From a virus, in the IMG/VR virus record IMGVR_UViG_3300031857_001458, positions 1-23,142 of that record: 23,142 nt of DNA. One strand, 5' to 3'. Under the pieces are notes generated by a model, which did not search any database, was not told the origin of the DNA, and saw only the letters and a program-made list of their open reading frames with translations. How positions within the stretch are numbered: the first letter of the stretch is position 1; every line of letters starts with the position of its first letter. The translations under genes and the position numbers were made by a program. Shown here one piece after another: positions 7,564 through 15,313 of the stretch.

Positions 7564-10500
7564 TTAATATCCTAAATAATGGGCGCGTAAGTTTACTGTG
7601 CCGCCATCGGCATAATAACGCTGTTTGATTTTCTCCTGCCGACGTAACCCCTGCGGGTCCCAATCACTCGTCATAGTGTCCATGCTGTTGGGTTTGTATG
7701 GATTATCACGAATTTGGTTGCCGATATCTGTCTCTACATGATTAAACTTAAAATCACCCGGCATATCTTCGATCGGTTGTTCAAATGGACTCGGTGAGTT
7801 AATCGCGCTGTCTTGGCCAGACGGGAACTTACCGGTTTTATATCTATCATGCTTATCCAGTCTCAGAGCTAATCTCATTGTTTCCAAATCCACCGGACTT
7901 AAATTATCAATTTGCTCACGTGTTTGCGTTTTTAGGTCCTGTTCAGCACCCCATTCATCCAATATGTCTAGTAAATCAGGTGACATCGATTCTGCACTAA
8001 CCTTGGTCATCGGAGTACCAAGATAGTGTGACCGCAGATTAACCGAACCGCCTTCTTTCATCTCTGGTGGGGTGTAATCGCGAATCGCATCGAGCATCAT
8101 CTTATCGGATTCACTGAGGATGTTCGGGTCTTTGCGTGACATATCATTGAAATGATTTCTGCCGCCTATTCCCTCCGCATAGCCCAAATCGTACCCGACT
8201 TGATCAGCGATTTCTTGCAACTCCGACCTACGGATTGGCTTACCCCCGATTAAAATCATATCAGTATGATGAGCGTCACCTATCACCGGATGGAAATCAC
8301 CAGTGCGCACGAAATCCGCCACGTATGCTTGGTAATCATCAGCAGGTCGAGCATTCTGCTTGCCTTTGATCTGGGAAATCACTCTATTGGCACTTGGGTC
8401 GATACCCTTACTGACTAAAAATTCGTTTATCGCTTCTGAAGTCGGGTCTGGGCCGGTGGATTTGTCTGGAGTCGTAGTACGATATGTACTACCGAATTCA
8501 TCCCATAATTGCTTGGCTTTATCCCGACCTATCAGCCGGGTCACGTCATCCCACGTTCTAATCTCGGGCGTGAACGATTCAACCGTCACATGAGGGTGAC
8601 CTTTTTCATCCACTAGCGAGTGTACTTTGGCCTTACCGCTCTTGATGGCATCCCAACCACCATGACCATAAGTAGCATATCCGTGGCCAGCCGAATCTTC
8701 TACCCAATCCGCGTGACCTTTTGGTGGTTCGTACCCACGCACCGAATGGCCCATCGCATCCGATTCTGCAGCAAACGAACCGGGTTTGTTAAGCTCTATC
8801 CACTTGTAACCAGTGTTGTACTCTTTATGGACGGGCAGACCCTCACGACGTGCGGCTTTTGCGGCTTCCATTTTAGCCGCCATTTCCAAATCCCATTGAT
8901 GAGTGCGACGCACTGCATCTTCCATCGATATTTTTGACATTTGCTCAGGACGCAAACGGCCAGCCGCTAATTCTGAATGTAAAACATCGATGATGTGGTC
9001 CATTCCTAAGCTCTGGAGTCGCGGCTCATAAACTTTAGTGCCTTCAGGTAAATTCTTATACCAATCGGGTGTCGGTAAATTATTTAATTCGAACGGGTCG
9101 GCATAGTAACTGCCAGCCATATGCGGCTCAGATACAGCTTGATCTGCCATTGCCTCCCATCTTTTCGCCTCAGGTGAAACACCCATACCTTCTTTAGGGT
9201 AACCGGCTAAACCTCTTTCATGCTGCACCCACGGACTGGCGGTTGCGTAAGCATCGTTAAATTGGGTATGCACGATCCCTTCTTCTGCCAATTTACGTAA
9301 TGGGTCTTCAGGTGTCGCCATATCTCGTTTTACGTACTTGGACAGAGTGCCTCGGACCCAATCATCTACTGCTAAATCGTTTTTAATGCGACTGATCAAA
9401 TTCGGCAAGTCTTCAGCAACCCGACCCGTCAAATTCCCTTGTGCCAAAAGATTTTCATATTCAGCTAAGCGTGCACGAGATACATCAGGGGCAGGTCGCT
9501 CAATAAGACTACTATCGATATCCCTATTTAGCTGCATATCAACGTTTTGCGACCCTCGTGGGCGCACGACATTCGACGTAGTACCGGCTGATGCTTTGGC
9601 GAAAGACGTCGCGCCATGTTTCAATGCGCCCGGAATCGACTTGATGACTTTAATTCCGAGATTGGTGGCCACACCAGCAGGTACCGACGAAAGACCGTCG
9701 ACCGCCCAATCCTGGAGTTTAAGCGTTTCGCCTTTGCCCTTGAACATCGAATCGCCATACGATAAACGGTCCATCATATCGGCAAATGCAGGAACACCGG
9801 CCAGATTCGATATCGCGTCGGTTACCGGGTTCGAATATCCGCCTTGCGCCTTCAGATAATTCTCATGCAAGTACTTGGTCGCATCAGCGATTTTACCAAG
9901 CGCACCCGATCGAGGAGTGGATTTGAATGACTGACGGTCTTCGGTACGCTCAGGCTTACCACCCTCTTTCATGCCGACTGCACCACCGACTGCGAAACCG
10001 GGGAAAGCTTGGCCCTTCCCACTCAGAATCTCTTCAATAGCCTCGGGCGAAAAATTAAGCTCATGATACGCAACACCCCGCCCAGCTTCAGGTGACATAA
10101 TAGGTACAACATCTACACCCTCCATTTTAGAGAGCGGAGCTAGCCCATAATTAACAACTTCTTGATCGTAGATCGGTGCAAACGACTCTGCCGACTTATT
10201 ACGAATATGAGCAATCGCGTCTGCAGACGGCAAGTAGACAGTAGTGTGACCTTGTTCGAGTGCATGCTGTACTGCAGCTTTAAACGCAGTGGCGTGTGCT
10301 TGGTGTAGTGCACCTTCTTGCTTCACACCCTTTTGTGCGTCAGATTGTAATTCTTCGATCACGAACGAATTGGGCTTCAATTCATGCTTGTAAAGGTCGA
10401 CATTATCCTTGTACCTTGTCGGGAGATAGACTTCTTCCGCGTTACCGGTACCACGAAAATGGGCGACCATCGGTTCAGGTGAATTAGGATAATGGCCATA

Positions 10501-11505
10501 AAAATCAGGAGCGTCTGGGTGGCTAACACCCTTTTCGACGTAATCACCAACTCTGATATCTGGATTTAGCCGTTGAAATTCTTCGTGTGCATACCCACCA
10601 TCCGACGGATCATAATTTGTACGTAAATACTCAAGGGTTTCGTCCATCCTAAGTGAATTGTATTCTTCTTGCAAGTCAGCAAATTTACCGGGGTTAATTT
10701 CACCGGCACCATCAATGACACCTAACTTTTGTAATGCTTGTTTAAGTTCAGGTTCTAAACCATTCGCTACAATTTGCATCTCATCGGTAGCGTATGTGTG
10801 AGCTAATCTATCTAATTGTCTTTCAAAAACCGAATTAGGTTCGACGTCGATAAAACTGGAAAAGTTATTCCAGTAATCGGGATCATCGTGCACCAAATCC
10901 TGAGCTTGATTAAAAAGATGTTCTTCAGCATCATCAGCAGCACCACGTAAATCAATCGTGTTGTATTTCGATGGTGTGAACGAATCTTCGATGAACTGCT
11001 TGGTAACGACGGTGCTTGGGTCCATCGCCTCCAGTTCGACCATCGCAGCTTTTTTGCCTTCCTTGGTCAGGCCTTGCATACCTTTCACCTGCTTGATGAA
11101 GTCACTTACCTTTTGCTTTTCTGGACCCTTTAGGCTCTCGGCGATGACCGAGTGTCGCAGATTTAAATTACCGACTGGTTTGACTGTCAGGCCGACCGGC
11201 ATGCCCTTGGTGGCCTTGGCCAACGCAGAAACGGCAGGTATGAAATTCATAGCACCGAACAGCCCAGCTTTTGTGTCATCCGTCATTTGACGGGCTATGC
11301 CGGTACCACGCGTTAAAGGTGAGCCATAATTAATGTTCTCAGCCGTTTTGTACACGCCGGGGATGTCGAGGAAATCCGAAATCATCGCTGCCGGTGGATT
11401 TTCATAACCGAACGGTTTACGAGCGAAATCGTCCACCTTTTTCAGGGTTTTACCCAAGGCACCAATGGCCGGGTATTTCTCAGGTCGATTTCTGAATTCT
11501 GGCAT
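7564..11505 (-). CDS. 1313-aa large polyvalent-type virion protein with internal duplication
   Basis: The biggest gene in the window, between terL and portal. Two segments start alike: residues 15-100 (GALGKTLKKVDDFARKP, GYENP, DIPGVYKTAE, YGSPL) and residues 534-625 (GALGKIADATKYLHENY, GYSNP, LAGVPAFAD, YGDSM), so an ancestral repeat is likely. Residues 381-490 contain FVIEELQSDAQKG, HTTVYLPSADAIAH and YHELNFSPEAIEEI, resembling the E-E-(L/I)-Q-S-D domain of phage large polyvalent proteins. Residues 918-978 (MGHSVRGYEPP, GHGG, KVHSLVDEKGHPHVTVE) resemble a second domain of that class, although the usual Cys is Ser. Three short motifs carry GG: VGGAVGMKEGG (506-516), MKEGGSVNLRSHYLG (1149-1163) and DGGTVNLRAHYLGY (1300-1313). 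It may be carried in the virion and injected. No signal or membrane segment is clear. The ATG at 11505 follows the terL stop by one base. Confidence 0.72.
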   Translation of the reverse strand: MPEFRNRPEKYPAIGALGKTLKKVDDFARKPFGYENPPAAMISDFLDIPGVYKTAENINYGSPLTRGTGIARQMTDDTKAGLFGAMNFIPAVSALAKATKGMPVGLTVKPVGNLNLRHSVIAESLKGPEKQKVSDFIKQVKGMQGLTKEGKKAAMVELEAMDPSTVVTKQFIEDSFTPSKYNTIDLRGAADDAEEHLFNQAQDLVHDDPDYWNNFSSFIDVEPNSVFERQLDRLAHTYATDEMQIVANGLEPELKQALQKLGVIDGAGEINPGKFADLQEEYNSLRMDETLEYLRTNYDPSDGGYAHEEFQRLNPDIRVGDYVEKGVSHPDAPDFYGHYPNSPEPMVAHFRGTGNAEEVYLPTRYKDNVDLYKHELKPNSFVIEELQSDAQKGVKQEGALHQAHATAFKAAVQHALEQGHTTVYLPSADAIAHIRNKSAESFAPIYDQEVVNYGLAPLSKMEGVDVVPIMSPEAGRGVAYHELNFSPEAIEEILSGKGQAFPGFAVGGAVGMKEGGKPERTEDRQSFKSTPRSGALGKIADATKYLHENYLKAQGGYSNPVTDAISNLAGVPAFADMMDRLSYGDSMFKGKGETLKLQDWAVDGLSSVPAGVATNLGIKVIKSIPGALKHGATSFAKASAGTTSNVVRPRGSQNVDMQLNRDIDSSLIERPAPDVSRARLAEYENLLAQGNLTGRVAEDLPNLISRIKNDLAVDDWVRGTLSKYVKRDMATPEDPLRKLAEEGIVHTQFNDAYATASPWVQHERGLAGYPKEGMGVSPEAKRWEAMADQAVSEPHMAGSYYADPFELNNLPTPDWYKNLPEGTKVYEPRLQSLGMDHIIDVLHSELAAGRLRPEQMSKISMEDAVRRTHQWDLEMAAKMEAAKAARREGLPVHKEYNTGYKWIELNKPGSFAAESDAMGHSVRGYEPPKGHADWVEDSAGHGYATYGHGGWDAIKSGKAKVHSLVDEKGHPHVTVESFTPEIRTWDDVTRLIGRDKAKQLWDEFGSTYRTTTPDKSTGPDPTSEAINEFLVSKGIDPSANRVISQIKGKQNARPADDYQAYVADFVRTGDFHPVIGDAHHTDMILIGGKPIRRSELQEIADQVGYDLGYAEGIGGRNHFNDMSRKDPNILSESDKMMLDAIRDYTPPEMKEGGSVNLRSHYLGTPMTKVSAESMSPDLLDILDEWGAEQDLKTQTREQIDNLSPVDLETMRLALRLDKHDRYKTGKFPSGQDSAINSPSPFEQPIEDMPGDFKFNHVETDIGNQIRDNPYKPNSMDTMTSDWDPQGLRRQEKIKQRYYADGGTVNLRAHYLGY

Positions 11506-11506
11506 T

Positions 11507-12862
11507 TTACACCGCGTAAGGGTTAACTCTCGGGGTCTCGACGTCATAAAGATCGTCGTCGTCTGGTACGGGGTCGATGTTGATCAGGCCCATGTCGCGT
11601 AACAGGCGTAAAGCCTGTGACGTGGTATCTATTAAATCATCCCTGTCGCTTTCTGGGAAGGAGCAGATTTGCGAAATGAGCTTGTCGGCCCAGTCTCGGG
11701 GTTGCCCACGCTTCAGCGTCGATTCGGGTACGTAGACTCGACCGCGCTCGATGATGTTGGCGATGATCACCAATCGCTGCGTTTTGTCGGCGCGTCCCGG
11801 GTTGTAGCCCCTGACCGGCAGGTTAGCACGCTGTAAATCCTGGATGAGCGAAAGGCCCGACGCCTTCTCTTCGATGAGAATCTGATCGACTTTCTTGCCG
11901 GGTTCGCCGTACACCGACTCGTACTCATCGATCATTTTGCGTTTCAGGTCCGGGTAGATCATGAATTCTTCAAAGCAGTCGATGAGCATGACCGACATCG
12001 GCTTATCAGGCGATGGACGAAACACGCCCCAGACCGAACACGCCGTAGGGTCGTTGATCGTCTTGTCGGTGTAGGCCGGGTCGTACGACTGCAAAATGTA
12101 AACGAATTCGGGCAGCTCTTTTTCAGCGGGCCACAAGCGGAACCAGTCACGCCGGATGATACCGTAATCTTCGGGGTCGATAAGCTCGGCGTACAGCTCC
12201 TGCCGCCCGATTCGGGTGCCCTCGTACTCCGAAATGATTTCGTCTCTGAACGTCGGGGCTAGGTTACTGAAATTCTCGTGGGTGGTGCCGGTGGTGACTA
12301 GAACACGCGGGTCGTCGGCCAGCTTGCGAATCATGGGGACGGGCTTGGGCGTCGTGGTGACGCACACTCGTGGCTTTTGCCCCAGTCGTAGACCGAACAT
12401 CAGGTTGGACCACATCGCATCGATGTTGCGGAATTTTGCAAGCTCGTCTACCCACGCCAAGTCATGCTGTGGGCCGCGAAGCGTTTCGGGGTCGTTGTCT
12501 GAGTAGATGGTGGCAATTGCACCGTTTGGCCACTCGAGTCGCCGCTTCGATGGCATGAAAATCGGCCGCATTTTGGGGTGCGAAACGGCCAAAATTCCGG
12601 ACTCGCCTTCAATCATAACGTCGCGGGCGTCACCTGCATCCTCAGCGATTAACGCAATGCGACCGGCTAGGCCATTTTCAACGTGATAACGCACGAATTC
12701 GGCACCACACCGGGTTTTGCCCCAACCACGACCGGCCAAGATAAGCCAGATGGTCCACCACTCTTGAGGAGGAATGCACTGGTTGGGTCTGGCCCAAGTA
12801 TCCCAGTCGTAGTAAAGCTCTAAGGCTTCAGCGTCGGTAAGCTCGGTGACAAACTCGTCCAT
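11507..12862 (-). CDS. terL: Terminase large subunit
   Basis: This 451-aa protein is the ATP-driven DNA-packaging motor and nuclease. The N-terminal ATPase domain shows a Walker A motif GRGWGKT at residues 44-50, and a Walker B motif LAWVDE at 135-140 that ends with the catalytic glutamate. TTTPKP near 170 is the coupling motif. The C-terminal RNase H-like nuclease domain begins near QSYDPAYTDKTINDPTA, which carries the first metal-binding Asp, continues with LIEEKASGLSLIQDLQ, and ends with SDRDDLIDTTSQALRLL. The ATG at 12862 lies 11 bases after the terS stop; an in-frame GTG at 12940 would overlap terS and add 26 basic residues, and neither has a strong ribosome-binding site. The downstream gene starts one base after the stop. 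Confidence 0.95.
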   Translation of the reverse strand: MDEFVTELTDAEALELYYDWDTWARPNQCIPPQEWWTIWLILAGRGWGKTRCGAEFVRYHVENGLAGRIALIAEDAGDARDVMIEGESGILAVSHPKMRPIFMPSKRRLEWPNGAIATIYSDNDPETLRGPQHDLAWVDELAKFRNIDAMWSNLMFGLRLGQKPRVCVTTTPKPVPMIRKLADDPRVLVTTGTTHENFSNLAPTFRDEIISEYEGTRIGRQELYAELIDPEDYGIIRRDWFRLWPAEKELPEFVYILQSYDPAYTDKTINDPTACSVWGVFRPSPDKPMSVMLIDCFEEFMIYPDLKRKMIDEYESVYGEPGKKVDQILIEEKASGLSLIQDLQRANLPVRGYNPGRADKTQRLVIIANIIERGRVYVPESTLKRGQPRDWADKLISQICSFPESDRDDLIDTTSQALRLLRDMGLINIDPVPDDDDLYDVETPRVNPYAV

Positions 12863-12872
12863 ATTGGACGGG

Positions 12873-13556
12873 TCAATTATCGTCGTCGGCTTCTTGTTCC
12901 GATTTGGCTTTCGCCTTGAGACGGTCGGCGAGACGATCACGGATTCCCTCTATGTTCACATTGGTATCTACTGAACCGGAGTGGTTCATGCTAATGTCCT
13001 GCTTACGGAATTTTGCGTCATAGCCCATCAATGTAAACTGAAGGAGCGTATCTGAGAATTTCTTCACGTGGTCGCCAGTCCTAAGGCCTTGATGAACCAG
13101 TGGCTCGGAATGGCCAACGACCGCACGGCGGTAAACCTCTTCACGCAGCGTGTCGACCATTTCGGCTTGGACCGAATCGCAGATGCCACCAAACAGCGGG
13201 TACGTTTTGCGCCAATGACTGACGGTCGCTGCAGTGACGCCCACCTTGTTGTAACCGGCACTAATGGAAAAGCGTCTTTCGCCTTCAGCGTTTGTACCGC
13301 GAAATTCGGACAAAATCTGGAGCATCATCCATGCCCGGGTATCCTCACGCTTCTTTAGCGGACCTTCAGCAGTGACGGTCGGGTCGTTGCATGACAAAGA
13401 GACGGGATTTTTCGACGAGTCGTTTTCAGGAATGTTGGCCCTCGCGGCCACAACGTCGGAGAGTAGCGCAGCGAGTGTGACACCGGCGCGTTCTTCATGA
13501 AACTGAACGGTTTCGGCACCCAACTCGTCGATCGTGATGAGTTCATATTTAGCCAT
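12873..13556 (-). CDS. terS: Terminase small subunit
   Basis: A 227-aa protein directly before the large terminase, with which it overlaps or nearly abuts. Residues 98-122 (ISAGYNKVGVTAATVSHWRK) form a helix-turn-helix of the kind used by small terminases to bind the packaging site. The later segment SVQAEMVDTLREEVYRRAV, then LRTGDHVKKFSDTLLQFTLMG and DAKFRKQ, follows the familiar TerS order in which R-R-A-V-x-G is followed by S-D-T-L-L-x-F. The final 40 residues are charged and probably flexible. TerS would recognise phage DNA, perhaps the adjacent iteron region, and regulate the TerL motor. No ribosome-binding site is visible before the ATG at 13556, and a promoter is placed for a leaderless transcript. 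Confidence 0.82.
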   Translation of the reverse strand: MAKYELITIDELGAETVQFHEERAGVTLAALLSDVVAARANIPENDSSKNPVSLSCNDPTVTAEGPLKKREDTRAWMMLQILSEFRGTNAEGERRFSISAGYNKVGVTAATVSHWRKTYPLFGGICDSVQAEMVDTLREEVYRRAVVGHSEPLVHQGLRTGDHVKKFSDTLLQFTLMGYDAKFRKQDISMNHSGSVDTNVNIEGIRDRLADRLKAKAKSEQEADDDN

Positions 13557-13562
13557 GACCGA

Positions 13563-13591
13563 ATTAAAACACTGCGTGAAACCATTGTCAA
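13563..13591 (-). promoter_or_regulatory. Promoter of the packaging genes, predicted leaderless start
   Basis: Minus strand: TTGACA (13591-13586), exactly 17 bases, TTTAAT (13568-13563). The predicted start, seven bases after the -10, is 13556, which is the A of the terS ATG. No Shine-Dalgarno site precedes that ATG, so a leaderless mRNA is the simplest reading. ACCGTGGTATA just upstream (13602-13592) resembles part of the operator-like spacer of the early promoters. Confidence 0.6.
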
Positions 13592-13657
13592 TTCTATACC
13601 ACGGTAAAATCTTTGTATCCGTTGTATCCGTATTGCAAGATTACTAACGGATACAGA

Positions 13658-13677
13658 AAGTTAGTGACTCCTAACTT
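13658..13677. repeat. Inverted repeat AAGTTAG/CTAACTT
   Basis: AAGTTAG (13658-13664) and CTAACTT (13671-13677) are separated by six bases, directly after the single inverted iteron. An imperfect palindrome around CACACGTATGTG follows near 13691-13702. Confidence 0.5.
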
Positions 13678-13763
13678 CAAGCCTTAATTCACACACGTAT
13701 GTGAGAAGCCTAAGAATTATTTGTATCCGTTGTATCCGCCGTTCTGGCGTCTAGCGGCATTTG

Positions 13764-13781
13764 TGTCGCAAGCTTGCGACA
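13764..13781. repeat. Perfect 18-bp palindrome
   Basis: TGTCGCAAGCTTGCGACA is identical to its reverse complement. It lies in the middle of the iteron region, between the TTGTATCCG pair and the CGGATACAG pairs. It is followed by no T run on either strand, so it is more like a protein-binding site or nuclease target than a terminator. Confidence 0.75.
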
Positions 13782-13911
13782 GGAAAATCACCCTCACGCG
13801 TGCGGATACAGCGGATACAGAGTGTCTTTTTTCGACTGGAGAAGCTGTTCTGTGGGGTGTTCCATCGGGGTATTCGGTGCCGGATACGGCGGATACTGAC
13901 TTGGTGCGGGG

Positions 13912-13930
13912 ACTCCCCGTTAGGGGGAGT
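13912..13930 (-). terminator. GC-rich hairpin after the nuclease gene
   Basis: On the minus strand ACTCCCC (13930-13924) pairs with GGGGAGT (13918-13912) around a five-base loop, ten bases after the TAA stop. Seven strong pairs, but no U-rich run follows, so it may be a weak or factor-dependent terminator or a mRNA 3'-end stabiliser. Confidence 0.4.
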
Positions 13931-13939
13931 GATTCCATT

Positions 13940-14374
13940 TTACCTTGCCTGAAGCAGCGCGTCAACTATCTTCAGGTTATCCATCTTTTTCAATTCGACG
14001 ATTCGGGCCGATTTCCGGAAATCTCTGACCGACATTCCTTCGAATAATGCCAGTGCCATGCGTGCCGCGAAGAAAAAGACCTCCTCTTCGACTAGCACGA
14101 CGATCCAGGATTTCGTACCGAAGTCGCGGTGGGTCCAGTGCCAGTTGGCTTGGTATGGGGTGTAATGCGGAATCCGAACCATGTGGTGATCGCCTTTCGG
14201 GAATTGCTTGATTACTTTAAGCTCTAACCACCCGGTCAGACCCGAAGATACCGAGAAGTAGACGTCGGGCATCCCTTGCAGGATTTTGTTCTCCACCCGA
14301 TCGGCCCTCCATTGACCCGCCATGATGTCTCTGATCTTGTCCCACAATACTTGCTCTGGTTTTCTCATACTCAT
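13940..14374 (-). CDS. VRR-NUC domain nuclease, 144 aa
   Basis: This protein matches the VRR-NUC branch of PD-(D/E)XK nucleases. Glu7 in the first helix, Asp37 in QGMPDVYFSV, and Glu51 with Lys53 in GWLELK form the expected catalytic set, and G-x-P-D and G-W-L-E-x-K are the diagnostic strings. Stand-alone VRR-NUC proteins in phages are thought to act on replication or repair intermediates, including Holliday junction-like structures. The ATG at 14374 has AAGGAGA seven bases upstream; a second ATG at 14368 is less well placed. It lies at the edge of the iteron-bearing intergenic region, which fits a role in DNA processing at that site, though this is only inference. A GC-rich hairpin lies just after its stop. 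Confidence 0.85.
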   Translation of the reverse strand: MSMRKPEQVLWDKIRDIMAGQWRADRVENKILQGMPDVYFSVSSGLTGWLELKVIKQFPKGDHHMVRIPHYTPYQANWHWTHRDFGTKSWIVVLVEEEVFFFAARMALALFEGMSVRDFRKSARIVELKKMDNLKIVDALLQAR

Positions 14375-14420
14375 GCGGCGGTCTCCTTGGTATCTTCGTT
14401 ACGCTTCGGGGGGTGGGTAG

Positions 14421-14726
14421 CTATAGAAGTAGCCCATGTGACGCCAACAGTGCTTCTCGGGCTTCTTTTTCACTCATCGCTACCTTGAATGGCGATTCTT
14501 TGTTCCCTTTACGATCTACAAAGCGTGCCAACCAAGAGCGGGAAACCGTATCGTGGACCATAGCGATGGCCACTGAATTGATGTCATCGACCGCGTGGCA
14601 GTCCGGGCACACCGGCAGCGTCCCATCGGTCGCAGTCGGGTCCGGGCCTTTGATGATGTCGTCCCAATAATTGATTGAGCCGCAATCGGTGCATTTTGCA
14701 AATTCATACATGTCTTTCGCATTCAT
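14421..14726 (-). CDS. 101-aa zinc-ribbon-like protein
   Basis: Begins MNAKDMYEFAKCTDCGSINY. Two cysteine pairs, CTDC (12-15) and CPDC (39-42), are separated by 23 residues and would form a zinc ribbon. The second half, VHDTVSRSWLARFVDRKGNK followed by FKVAMSEKEAREALLASHG, is helical and has no recognised domain. The start at 14726 overlaps the preceding stop as ATGA but has only a weak ribosome-binding site, so it is probably coupled. A longer frame up to 14837 lies over the previous gene and is rejected. The stop is followed by 46 bases with no gene before the nuclease gene. Confidence 0.7.
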   Translation of the reverse strand: MNAKDMYEFAKCTDCGSINYWDDIIKGPDPTATDGTLPVCPDCHAVDDINSVAIAMVHDTVSRSWLARFVDRKGNKESPFKVAMSEKEAREALLASHGLLL

Positions 14727-14866
14727 GGGGCGCACCCGTCCTTTCCACACCACAATTTTACCATTGCGGACCGAAGTCCGTGCTCTTGTAAAAAATGGCC
14801 AGCTTCGCTCATACTGCCGACCGTAGCCACAAACCATATTGCCAATAGGATAATTATGAATTTCAT
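14723..14866 (-). CDS. 47-aa protein with N-terminal membrane segment
   Basis: Begins MKFIIILLAIWFVATVGSMS. Residues 2-17 are strongly hydrophobic after one lysine, which suits either a signal peptide or a membrane anchor; A-T-V-G-S-M-S-E-A could include a signal peptidase site. The remaining 25 residues, with two cysteines near the end (KLWCGKDGCAP), would face the periplasm. The start overlaps the previous stop as ATGA, and the stop overlaps the next start as ATGA. No function can be assigned. Confidence 0.66.
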   Translation of the reverse strand: MKFIIILLAIWFVATVGSMSEAGHFLQEHGLRSAMVKLWCGKDGCAP

Positions 14867-15096
14867 GCTGCCACCGTCCATTTCACTTGGCGAATCGGGG
14901 TCACATCGTCCACCTGCCAATCGGGCTGCAGGTATTCGGGGAAGAGGCTCACGTGGGTTTCGTCGTCCATCATGTTGCGGGTCATGTGCATGGCGATTTT
15001 GACTGCTTCTTCTTGCGTCGTGGCCATCACGGTCGCGGTCGCGTATTGGGTGCGGACAAAGGTCACGTCGAATTGCTTTTCGGGTAATTGGTTCAT
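14863..15096 (-). CDS. Unknown 77-aa protein
   Basis: Begins MNQLPEKQFDVTFVRTQYAT and continues ATVMATTQEEAVKIAMHMTR. The first 30 residues are likely two beta strands followed by a helix that starts with T-T-Q-E-E-A-V-K-I-A, an arrangement seen in small beta-alpha phage proteins. The C-terminal part, WQVDDVTPIRQVKWTV, is probably a further strand pair. AAGGAGA lies six bases before the ATG at 15096. The stop overlaps the next ATG as ATGA. Confidence 0.72.
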   Translation of the reverse strand: MNQLPEKQFDVTFVRTQYATATVMATTQEEAVKIAMHMTRNMMDDETHVSLFPEYLQPDWQVDDVTPIRQVKWTVAA

Positions 15097-15107
15097 TTCC
15101 GGTCTCC

Positions 15108-15311
15108 TTACCAGTCAAATGCTGTGCACACAAGGCCGCATTTCGCAGCCTTGCAATCGTGGGCGCGGATTTGCGCCATGACGTCTTCGCGGGGATTGTA
15201 TCCCTTCATGTTCCAGCGCACGGCTGGTGCGCCCTTGTTCATCTCTTCGCATCGTGGGCATCCCGCCTCGCGGCGTCCGAAGACCATCGGGTGATTGTGC
15301 TTGGTCGTCAT
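15108..15311 (-). CDS. Conserved small phage protein with CPRC and CGxVCTAFDW motifs, 67 aa
   Basis: Contains HPMVFGRREAGCPRCEEMNK, PAVRW and, at the end, AKCGLVCTAFDW. The combination F-G-R-R-x-x-G-C-P-R-C-x-E-x-x-x-G-A-P-x-V-R-W...H-x-C...C-G-x-V-C-T-x-F-D-W is common in phages of many hosts. Four or five cysteines and a histidine could bind one zinc ion. The function is unknown to me. The ATG at 15311 has AGGAGG seven bases upstream; the ATG at 15317 is too close to that site. Confidence 0.78.
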   Translation of the reverse strand: MTTKHNHPMVFGRREAGCPRCEEMNKGAPAVRWNMKGYNPREDVMAQIRAHDCKAAKCGLVCTAFDW

Positions 15312-15313
15312 GA

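Larger units (their letters stand above)
13613..13898. repeat. Iteron array: nine 9-bp repeats around CGGATACAG / TTGTATCCG
   Basis: Within the 383-base non-coding region (13557-13939) a 9-bp element occurs nine times. TTGTATCCG is at 13613-13621, 13622-13630, 13721-13729 and 13730-13738. The opposite orientation, CGGATACAG, is at 13648-13656, 13803-13811 and 13812-13820, with variants CGGATACGG at 13881-13889 and CGGATACTG at 13890-13898. Eight of the nine are exact head-to-tail pairs with no gap. The left pairs face one way and the right pairs the other. Such iterons are usual at replication origins and at terminase recognition sites; the array lies next to terS. Confidence 0.8.

Noticed and set aside
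9338-9859. Plus-strand open frame of 173 codons
   Set aside because: It lies antisense within the continuous 1313-aa gene, has no ribosome-binding site worth noting and its product is Ser/Arg-rich without domains. Shadow of the real gene.
13613-13898. CRISPR array
   Set aside because: Repeat units are only 9 bp, in direct contact or irregularly spaced and in both orientations; there are no spacers of constant length and no cas genes.
13717-14047. Open frames on both strands over the iteron region
   Set aside because: Their products merely translate the repeats and the end of the nuclease gene; no ribosome-binding sites and no protein-like composition.
14867-15133. N-terminal extension of the 47-aa membrane protein frame
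   Set aside because: The extension overlaps the 77-aa gene in another frame and is Arg/Asp/His-rich. A normal ATGA-coupled start exists at 14866.
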